Below are positions 1 to 5,014 of a stretch of DNA of 5,014 nt, piece by piece (position 1 is the stretch's first letter; each line of letters starts with the position of its first letter). The translations under genes were made by a program, and so were the position numbers. Source of the DNA: Deferribacteraceae bacterium (GTDB lineage: Bacteria > Chrysiogenota > Deferribacteres > Deferribacterales > JAISNW01). The stretch covers positions 1 through 5,014 of the forward strand of contig JAITWF010000106.1 of the NCBI GenBank assembly GCA_031285415.1. Reading direction: 5' to 3'. Below the pieces are notes generated by a model. That model was not told where the DNA came from and made no database searches. It was given only the letters and a program-made list of their open reading frames with translations.

Positions 1-1
1 G

Positions 2-343
2 CTGACGCTTACGATCGGTCGGAACTGCCTCGTTGTATATCCTACTATTGAGTGGGAAAAGTTTGAGGACAAGATGGTAGAAGATGATGCAGAGAACGAG
101 GATGAATCAACTGCAATACGTCAGATCTATGACTATCTTGACGCTCTCAGCATGGACAAGCAGGGGCGAATCCTGATCCCTGAAAAGTTTAGAGCTTATG
201 CTGGGCTGGTAGATGAGTGTGTTATATTAGGGATCTATAATAGGATCGAGATCTGGAGCAAATCAGCTTGGGATTCCAAGGTGAAAGATGTAGAGATCGA
301 TTTTAGCAAGCTTGGCAAGCAGTTTAACCATTTGAGGTTTTAA
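2..343 (+). CDS. mraZ: MraZ transcriptional regulator, 5'-truncated by window edge
   Basis: This is the C-terminal 113 residues of MraZ. The reading frame is open from base 2 with no stop before TAA at 341-343, so the ATG at 74 is an internal methionine and not the start. MraZ is a ring-forming DNA-binding protein with two SpoVT-AbrB (swapped-hairpin) repeats that regulates its own dcw operon; family members are about 140-150 residues, so roughly 30-40 residues are missing. Visible are the end of repeat 1 (LVVYPTIEWEKF, residues 10-21 of the fragment) and a complete repeat 2 beginning at SMDKQGRILIP (50-60), the DxxGRxxIP signature, followed by the VILGIYNRIEIW strand pair (74-85). The linker between repeats is unusually acidic (residues 27-35, seven of nine Asp/Glu). 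It sits one base ahead of rsmH, its usual partner. The family assignment is firm; the acidic linker is the only odd point. Confidence 0.93.
   Translation: MTLTIGRNCLVVYPTIEWEKFEDKMVEDDAENEDESTAIRQIYDYLDALSMDKQGRILIPEKFRAYAGLVDECVILGIYNRIEIWSKSAWDSKVKDVEIDFSKLGKQFNHLRF
334..337 (+). promoter_or_regulatory. Shine-Dalgarno of rsmH
   Basis: GAGG lies 7 bases before the rsmH ATG at 345, inside the last codons of mraZ. It supports that start, and the protein begins at the conserved HxPVL motif, so no other start is needed. Confidence 0.65.
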
Positions 344-344
344 T

Positions 345-1265
345 ATGCACCTACCTGTATTAATGGCGGAGTTGGTTCAGGCTATGAATATCTCTGCCGA
401 TGGGATCTACATCGATTGTACTGGCGGCGGAGGGGGACATGCTGAGGCTGTGCGCCAAAAGCTCACCACTGGCAAGATCTATGTATTAGACCGTGATCCA
501 GACGCTATCGAGCGGCTAAATCAGAAGTTCGCAGGGGATCCGCAGGTGGTAGTGGTTCAGGAGAACTTTAGATATCTACCAGAGGTAGTGGATAAGCTTG
601 GTATCGGTAAGGTGAACGGTATCTACGCCGATTTTGGAGTGTCGTCCTTTCAGCTTTTAGAGGGGGAGCGAGGCTTCTCACTTCGGCGAGATGGCGAGCT
701 TGATATGCGCATGAACCCCGATGATGGGGAGAGTGCCAAAGATGTTGTAAATAACTACTCCGAAGAGCTTTTGGGGGAGATTATATATCGGTATGGCGAG
801 GAGAAGTTCTTTCGCCGAGTGGCAAAGGCTATCGTAACGAGACGAAATATAAAGCAGTTTTCAAACACTATCGATCTTGCGAATGTGGTCAAGGGGGCAG
901 TCCCTGCTAAATTTCACAAGGTCGGCTCTCATCCAGCGACAAAGACCTTTCAGGCTCTTAGAATCCATGTGAATCAAGAGCTTGTGGCGATCGAGTCTCT
1001 CCTTCGAGGTGTAGAGGATTTAGTCGTAACTGGTGGCAGAGTAGCGTTTATATCGTTTCATTCGCTGGAAGATAGGCTTGTGAAGGAGTATCTGGTGCGG
1101 TATGAAAAACCATGTACCTGTCCGCCAGAGTTTCCTATATGCGCATGCGGCAGGGTGCCATCGTTTAATATAATTACACGCAAGCCGATAGCGCCTACTG
1201 ATAAAGAGATTAAAGATAATCCGTTGTCTAGAAGTGCTAAATTACGAGTGGGAGAGAAGATATGA
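345..1265 (+). CDS. rsmH: 16S rRNA (cytosine(1402)-N(4))-methyltransferase RsmH
   Basis: RsmH (MraW) is a cytoplasmic S-adenosylmethionine-dependent enzyme that N4-methylates C1402 of 16S rRNA in the ribosomal P site. The 306 residues match the family length (about 300-315). Motifs in order: HLPVLMAE at the N-terminus (2-9); SAM-binding DCTGGGGGH (24-32); acidic loop LDRDPDAI (48-55); DFGVSSFQL (96-104), where DLGVSSxQL is usual; RGFSLRRDGELDMRM (109-123), with Glu where Pro is usual before LDMRM; HPATKTFQALRIHVN (196-210); ISFHSLEDR (236-244); and the closing NPLSRSAKLRV (292-302). A CxC-x6-CxC cysteine set (257, 259, 266, 268) precedes the C-terminus and could bind metal; similar cysteine pairs are known in RsmH of several phyla. 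The gene follows mraZ after one base and ends in an ATGA overlap with ftsL, the standard dcw arrangement. The substitutions are at semi-conserved places and do not suggest loss of function. Confidence 0.98.
   Translation: MHLPVLMAELVQAMNISADGIYIDCTGGGGGHAEAVRQKLTTGKIYVLDRDPDAIERLNQKFAGDPQVVVVQENFRYLPEVVDKLGIGKVNGIYADFGVSSFQLLEGERGFSLRRDGELDMRMNPDDGESAKDVVNNYSEELLGEIIYRYGEEKFFRRVAKAIVTRRNIKQFSNTIDLANVVKGAVPAKFHKVGSHPATKTFQALRIHVNQELVAIESLLRGVEDLVVTGGRVAFISFHSLEDRLVKEYLVRYEKPCTCPPEFPICACGRVPSFNIITRKPIAPTDKEIKDNPLSRSAKLRVGEKI
1250..1254 (+). promoter_or_regulatory. Shine-Dalgarno of ftsL
   Basis: GGGAG lies 7 bases before the ATG at 1262, within the last codons of rsmH. With the ATGA stop/start overlap it fixes the ftsL start and suggests reinitiation by ribosomes finishing rsmH. 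Confidence 0.6.
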
Positions 1266-1549
1266 GACAAGTTGCAGACAAAGCCGACCGCAATCTAAAG
1301 CTACTAACGATACTGACGATCATATGTGCTGCATTTCTAGTCTTCTCTATCGGCACAGTGCGCACAAAGTGTATAAGCAAAGGATACGAGCTTTCGAGGC
1401 TGACCGACACCCTTGAGGAGAGGCGTATTAGCATTGAGCGTATCGAGGCGGATAGATCTGCCATGGTGTCGAAGGAGAAGCTATACCCGATCGCAGCGGA
1501 GAGGGGATTTATATTGAGACAGGAAGGTAAGACATTTAATGTTCAGTGA
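1262..1549 (+). CDS. ftsL: FtsL-like small bitopic cell-division protein
   Basis: A 95-residue protein with the FtsL plan: a short, positively charged cytoplasmic N-terminus (1-13, with K7, R10 and K13), one hydrophobic membrane segment (about 14-33, LLTILTIICAAFLVFSIGTV), then a periplasmic heptad-like stretch (about 41-68, ELSRLTDTLEERRISIERIE) and a short tail resembling the FtsL end (KLYPIAAERGF, 73-83). FtsL forms a complex with FtsB and FtsQ in the divisome and helps activate the FtsW-FtsI septal synthase. FtsL sequences are poorly conserved, so the call depends mainly on topology, size and its place between rsmH and ftsI. It overlaps rsmH by 4 bases and ftsI by 11. A cysteine (C22) lies in the membrane segment and another (C37) just after it. 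No other product is likely in this slot. Confidence 0.85.
   Translation: MRQVADKADRNLKLLTILTIICAAFLVFSIGTVRTKCISKGYELSRLTDTLEERRISIERIEADRSAMVSKEKLYPIAAERGFILRQEGKTFNVQ
1521..1527 (+). promoter_or_regulatory. Shine-Dalgarno of ftsI
   Basis: AGGAAGG ends 11 bases before the ATG at 1539, slightly long spacing. An in-frame TGA at 1515-1517 and no start codon between it and 1539 make this ATG the earliest possible start, so ftsI must overlap the end of ftsL. Confidence 0.6.
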
Positions 1550-3200
1550 TAGGACGCTGTGGAGAATTTTTAGCCTGCTAGGGTTAGTCGTCTTTGCGCT
1601 GATAGGCGTGCGACTATTCCACTTGCAGGTTATCAACTACAGCTTCTATGACGATATGGTAGATAGGCAATCGAGTGCGAGCGTGACATTTGTAAAGGAT
1701 AGAGGGCTGATCCTTGATAAAACTGGCGAGGTGCTGGCAGAGAATCATAAAACAGCCTCTGTATATGTTTTTGCTAGCAATGTGAAAGATCCTGATCAGT
1801 TTGTAAAGACGTTAACTAGCCACGGCGTTGCAGTGAAGAAAACGCTTGTAGATACATTGAAAGATAAGAGTGGATTCGTATGGATCGCTCGTCAGATAGA
1901 TATAGAGAGGGCGAAGGAGCTAAAGGGGCTTGTAAAGGAGCTTGATTACGAGATTGAGGATACTCGCTTCTACCCAGAGGGGAGAATGCTTGCAGGAGTG
2001 CTTGGTTATACAGGCGTAGATAATCAGGGGCTTGAGGGGATAGAGTACTACGCAGATAAACATTTGGCAGGTAAAGAGATCCCTGTAACTGTACGGAAAG
2101 ATTCTACAGGCAGGCTTATCTTATTTGATAATAGCACGATGAAGTTGCAACCCGATAGTGCGCTCTACCTGACGGTGAATGCGCAGCTACAGGGGATGGC
2201 AGAGCGGATCTTGCGAACCGATATGGAGAGCTTTAAGGCGAAGAGGGCGATCGCACTTGCGATGGATGTACGGACTGGCGAGATAATCCTATCGGCTGTG
2301 GCTGGCGGAGATGAGGAGAGCAAGCGCAAGAACGCCTCTACGATGTATCTATTTGAGCCTGGCTCGATCTTCAAGGCGGTATCGTTCGGACATCTGATCG
2401 AGGCAGGTCAGTATAGAGCAAACGAGGTTGTTAACACCTCTAGACCGATACGGATGTATGGGCATGAGATCAACGATGTACATACATATCCGAGTTTGAA
2501 GCAGCTGGAGATCTTTACAAAATCTAGTAACGTAGGGATGGTCACGCTGACGAGCAAGACTGATAGCGAGTCGGTCTATAACTTTATGAGTAGGAGCGGC
2601 TTCGGCAGAAAGATTAATATAGACGCTATGTCCGAAGAGGCTGGACTTCTGAGGGAGCCTAAAAAGTGGTCAGGGCTATCGAAGGCGTCTATATCGATCG
2701 GGCAGGAGATACTCGTATCACCTATGCAGATGGTGCGATACTACGCCGCTATCGCAAATCGTGGGCTTGCCGTGAAACCTACGATTATCTACAAATACGA
2801 GGCGGATGGCAAAACTAAGGTACCAGAGCATAAGGAGGAGCGCATATTTAGCGAAAATACAGCGGCAACCCTTATGAATATGGTTACGGCAACGGTAGAA
2901 TCTGGCACAGGGAAGCGGGCTCGCACAAAGGTATTGAATATTGGCGGCAAGTCTGGCACCGCCCAGCTGATAGACCAGAGAACGAAGACGTACTCTACAA
3001 CGGATTATATCGCAAGCTTTGCAGGGATCTTTCCGATAGAGGAGCCGAGAGTGGCGATGATTGTGATATATGAGGCACCGCAGTCGTCGATATATGGCGG
3101 TGAGACTGGCGGCACAACATTCAGAAGGATCGCTGAACAGGTGGCGTTCTTCTACAACTTCGGTAACGGCAATACCAAGGTGCAATATGCGAATAAGTGA
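1539..3200 (+). CDS. ftsI: Septal peptidoglycan D,D-transpeptidase FtsI (PBP3, class B)
   Basis: FtsI cross-links septal peptidoglycan in the periplasm in partnership with FtsW and is a beta-lactam target. The 553 residues are in the usual range. Order: short cytoplasmic N-terminus; a membrane anchor (about 8-26, WRIFSLLGLVVFALIGVRL); the PBP dimer (pedestal) domain opening with DRGLILDKTGEVLAEN (54-69) and containing RFYPEGRMLAGVLGYTG (143-159) and GLEGIEYYAD (164-173); then the transpeptidase domain with all three active-site motifs: S276-I-F-K279 in EPGSIFK (catalytic Ser276), S329-S-N331, and K471-S-G-T474. The latter is the KSGT version of the KTG box. The sequence ends soon after the transpeptidase domain with no PASTA repeats, unlike many Firmicutes and Actinobacteria. 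It overlaps ftsL by 11 bases and murE by 14. All catalytic residues are present, so it should be active. Confidence 0.98.
   Translation: MFSDRTLWRIFSLLGLVVFALIGVRLFHLQVINYSFYDDMVDRQSSASVTFVKDRGLILDKTGEVLAENHKTASVYVFASNVKDPDQFVKTLTSHGVAVKKTLVDTLKDKSGFVWIARQIDIERAKELKGLVKELDYEIEDTRFYPEGRMLAGVLGYTGVDNQGLEGIEYYADKHLAGKEIPVTVRKDSTGRLILFDNSTMKLQPDSALYLTVNAQLQGMAERILRTDMESFKAKRAIALAMDVRTGEIILSAVAGGDEESKRKNASTMYLFEPGSIFKAVSFGHLIEAGQYRANEVVNTSRPIRMYGHEINDVHTYPSLKQLEIFTKSSNVGMVTLTSKTDSESVYNFMSRSGFGRKINIDAMSEEAGLLREPKKWSGLSKASISIGQEILVSPMQMVRYYAAIANRGLAVKPTIIYKYEADGKTKVPEHKEERIFSENTAATLMNMVTATVESGTGKRARTKVLNIGGKSGTAQLIDQRTKTYSTTDYIASFAGIFPIEEPRVAMIVIYEAPQSSIYGGETGGTTFRRIAEQVAFFYNFGNGNTKVQYANK
3177..3182 (+). 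promoter_or_regulatory. Shine-Dalgarno deciding the murE start
   Basis: AAGGTG lies just before the ATG at 3187 (six bases from the end of AAGG). The same frame is open further upstream to an ATG at 3070, but that extension runs antiframe through the conserved end of ftsI and adds 39 residues without MurE similarity. The site therefore supports 3187. Confidence 0.65.
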
Positions 3201-4638
3201 GATTTTAAAGGATATTACATACAGAGCGAACGATACAGCCCTCCTATCGATGGAGGTCGATGATATTGCAGCCGATGATCGCAGAGTGAAAGATGGCGTA
3301 AAGACGCTTTTCTTCGCATATAGCGGCACAGATTTTGACTCACATGCAGTTGCGGCAGAGCTTTATAGATCTGGCAGAGTGGCGGCGGTGGTCTCTGAGA
3401 GGGCTATCGCTGGAGTTCCTGCAATAGTGGCGGCAGAGGGGCGCAAGAACTTTGCGCTGGCGTGCAAGAATCTATTTCTGAACCCTGCTAGCGAGCTAAC
3501 GATGGTTGGCGTGACAGGTACCAACGGAAAGACCACTATCACATGGATCTTAGAGAGTATCTGCAAGGCGGCAGGGATGGGCGTGGTGCGTATCGGTACC
3601 ACAGGCGCATCTGTGATGGGTGAGGTGGTGGAAACCGATAATACAACGCCCTCTCCATACGATTTCTATAAACTACTCCGCATGGGGGTGGATAAGGGCG
3701 CAAGGGTGGCACTTGCGGAGGTTTCATCTCATGCACTAGCGCAGGATAGGCTTCACGGCGTATTCTTTGATGTAGCGACCTTTACAAATCTCACTGGCGA
3801 CCATATGGATTACCATAAAGATATAGAGACGTACTATCAGGCGAAAAGGCTTTTATTTAATGAGGAACACTCTAGGAAGCAGGTGATAAACGTCACCCAC
3901 GATCAGGGCGCACGCCTCTACAGCGAGGCAGATGGCGAGCGGTTTAGCTATAGTATTGATAAAGAGTGCGATTTCTCGGCATATGAGTACTACTCTGGTG
4001 CTAGCGGAATCGACGCAGAGCTGATGATACACGATAAGAGGTTTAAATATAACTCGAAGCTTGTGGGCGATTTTAACCTTGAGAATATAATCGCCGCCGT
4101 AGGCACCGCTGTCGCAATGGGGATCCCGATCTCTGCTACGCAGGATGGGGTGGCAGCCCTCGAGAATGTGCCTGGCAGGCTAGAGAAGTACACCCATAAC
4201 GGCGTTGCGGCGTTTGTGGACTATGCCCATACCGACGATGCACTGAAAAATGTACTTATTGCGCTCAAAAAGATCTGCGGTGGCAAGCTAATCACGCTCT
4301 TTGGGGCTGGTGGCGATAGAGATAAGACGAAACGCCCACGTATGGGGGCTATTGCGCAGAAGTACTCTGATGAGGTCGTCGTTACGAGCGACAACCCTCG
4401 CACAGAGGATCTGATGGATATTATCGCCGATATTCTAGAGGGGATGACCCCTAGCAAAAGTGTGCATATAAAGCCCGATCGGGCAGAGGCTATAAAATAT
4501 GCCATAGAGATCGCCCAGAGTGGGGATATTGTGCTGATAGCTGGCAAGGGGCATGAGGATTATCAGATAGTAGGGAAGACGAAACACCATTTTAGCGATA
4601 GCGAGCATGTTAAACTGGCGTTTGAGGGGCGATCATGA
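3187..4638 (+). CDS. murE: UDP-MurNAc-tripeptide synthetase MurE, predicted meso-DAP-adding
   Basis: MurE is the cytoplasmic ATP-dependent ligase that adds the third residue to UDP-MurNAc-L-Ala-D-Glu. From ATG 3187 it has 483 residues, typical of the family. Mur ligase N-terminal domain (about 20-95); central ATPase domain with P-loop TGTNGKTT (110-117, K115), NTTPSPYDF (152-160), EVSSHALAQDRL (178-189), FTNLTGDHMDYH (199-210) and YYQAKRLLF (216-224, K220 the likely carbamylated lysine); C-terminal domain with FVDYAHTDDAL (343-353), FGAGGDRDKTKRPRMG (372-387), DNPR (402-405) and GKGHEDYQ (453-460). DNPR with the following GKGHE is the pattern of meso-diaminopimelate-adding enzymes; lysine-adding ones differ at the final Arg. 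Odd points: DDR (30-32) where the N-terminal domain usually has DSR, DSH (51-53) where DGH is common, and Gly204 where TNLxxDH often has Arg or Gln. It overlaps ftsI by 14 bases and murF by 4. Enzyme identity is firm; substrate is inferred from the motif. Confidence 0.97.
   Translation: MRISEILKDITYRANDTALLSMEVDDIAADDRRVKDGVKTLFFAYSGTDFDSHAVAAELYRSGRVAAVVSERAIAGVPAIVAAEGRKNFALACKNLFLNPASELTMVGVTGTNGKTTITWILESICKAAGMGVVRIGTTGASVMGEVVETDNTTPSPYDFYKLLRMGVDKGARVALAEVSSHALAQDRLHGVFFDVATFTNLTGDHMDYHKDIETYYQAKRLLFNEEHSRKQVINVTHDQGARLYSEADGERFSYSIDKECDFSAYEYYSGASGIDAELMIHDKRFKYNSKLVGDFNLENIIAAVGTAVAMGIPISATQDGVAALENVPGRLEKYTHNGVAAFVDYAHTDDALKNVLIALKKICGGKLITLFGAGGDRDKTKRPRMGAIAQKYSDEVVVTSDNPRTEDLMDIIADILEGMTPSKSVHIKPDRAEAIKYAIEIAQSGDIVLIAGKGHEDYQIVGKTKHHFSDSEHVKLAFEGRS
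4624..4629 (+). promoter_or_regulatory. Shine-Dalgarno of murF
   Basis: GAGGGG lies 5 bases before the ATG at 4635, inside the last codons of murE. It fixes the murF start at the ATGA overlap and supports translational coupling of the two ligases. Confidence 0.7.
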
Positions 4639-5014
4639 ATACAAAAAAGTTGCTAGGATACTTTGAAGATCTTATCGAAGCAAATATTCAGGACGCCGAG
4701 ATCTGTGGCGCAACGCTGGATAGCCGTGAGGTTCGCCCTGGTAATATATTCTTCGCCCACAGGGGCGAGCATGTCAATGGGAATGAGTTTGCGCAAGCTG
4801 CTTTAGATTCTGGTGCCTCGCTTGTGGTGATGGACGACCCTACTATATATGAAACGGTATCGGGGAGTAAGATCCTTGTAGCCAATACATTGACAGCTAT
4901 GGAGGAGGTGGGGAGATCTCGCCTTGCTTCGCTGAATGCCATAAAGATCGCTGTCACTGGCAGCTTTGGTAAGACGAGTACTAAAGAGATGATCCGTGGC
5001 GTACTATCGGAGTG
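4635..5014 (+). CDS. murF: UDP-MurNAc-tripeptide-D-Ala-D-Ala ligase MurF, 3'-truncated by window edge
   Basis: The first 126 residues of MurF, the cytoplasmic ATP-dependent ligase that adds D-Ala-D-Ala to the UDP-MurNAc tripeptide made by MurE. The frame is open from ATG 4635 to the last base; the family is about 440-460 residues, so roughly a quarter is seen. The N-terminal substrate-binding domain shows TLDSREVRPGNIFFAHRGE (27-45), the DSRxxxPGxxFxAxxGE pattern, then VNGNEF (47-52) in place of the commoner DGHxF. The ATPase domain begins at about residue 104 with the MurF-type P-loop TGSFGKTSTKE (108-118, K113); the S-x-GKTSTK form separates MurF from MurE, which has TGTNGKTT. The start codon overlaps the murE stop in ATGA. 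No frameshift or internal stop is present. mraY would be the expected next gene, but it is outside the window. Confidence 0.95.
   Translation, partial: MNTKKLLGYFEDLIEANIQDAEICGATLDSREVRPGNIFFAHRGEHVNGNEFAQAALDSGASLVVMDDPTIYETVSGSKILVANTLTAMEEVGRSRLASLNAIKIAVTGSFGKTSTKEMIRGVLSE

Noticed and set aside
74..343. A separate 89-residue acidic protein starting at ATG 74
   Set aside because: The same frame is open to the left edge and encodes the end of MraZ repeat 1, so this methionine is internal to mraZ.
1905..1943. Local repetition of AAGGAGCT-like words in ftsI
   Set aside because: It encodes a Lys/Glu-rich helix (KELKGLVKEL) of the pedestal domain; the copies are short and imperfect and do not form a true repeat array.
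3070..3186. Longer murE start giving 39 extra N-terminal residues
   Set aside because: The extension reads out of frame through the conserved end of ftsI, has no MurE-like sequence, and the start at 3187 has a good Shine-Dalgarno and gives the normal family length.
2718..3329. A 203-codon open frame on the minus strand across the ftsI/murE junction
   Set aside because: It lies antisense to the conserved FtsI transpeptidase C-terminus and the MurE start, shows no recognisable domain, and is explained by codon bias of the real genes.
4473..4484. Perfect 12-base palindrome centred on GATC in murE
   Set aside because: About one 12-base palindrome is expected by chance in 5 kb, it lies inside conserved coding sequence, and it has no loop or T-run to act as a terminator.

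Overview
The window is a piece of a division and cell wall (dcw) gene cluster. All genes lie on the + strand in the classic order: mraZ (5' end cut off by the window edge), rsmH (mraW), ftsL, ftsI (pbpB), murE, murF (3' end cut off). Identifications rest on conserved motifs read from the translations and on the preserved gene order, which support each other. I see no mobile element, RNA gene, CRISPR array or terminator, and no gene-free stretch longer than 1 base.

Layout: the 3' part of mraZ (positions 2-343) is followed after one base by rsmH (345-1265). Its stop overlaps the ftsL start in an ATGA (1262-1265). ftsL (1262-1549) overlaps ftsI (1539-3200) by 11 bases, ftsI overlaps murE (3187-4638) by 14 bases, and murE overlaps murF (4635-5014, partial) by another ATGA. 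Each downstream start has a Shine-Dalgarno-like sequence inside the preceding gene, so the whole block looks like one transcription unit with translational coupling. No internal promoter is apparent; the operon promoter and the MraZ operator repeats would lie to the left of the window.

Function: MraZ is the operon's DNA-binding regulator. RsmH methylates 16S rRNA. FtsL is a small bitopic divisome protein that works with the septal transpeptidase FtsI. MurE and MurF add the third residue and the terminal D-Ala-D-Ala to the UDP-MurNAc peptide, so cytoplasmic precursor synthesis and septal cross-linking are encoded side by side. The DNPR motif in MurE predicts meso-diaminopimelate as the third residue.

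Organism: a bacterium that makes meso-DAP peptidoglycan, of medium G+C, with the coding strand clearly richer in G than in C. FtsI lacks C-terminal PASTA domains, and the C-terminal part of RsmH has the CxC/CxC form I associate with delta-proteobacterial and Deferribacterota-like lineages. This suggests a Gram-negative from that part of the tree, but with low confidence. The gene content is ordinary. The most unusual signals are in base composition: the tetranucleotides GGCC, CCGG and CGCG appear to be absent from the whole window, while GCGC is common and GATC is strongly over-represented. I did not find a new biological system here.
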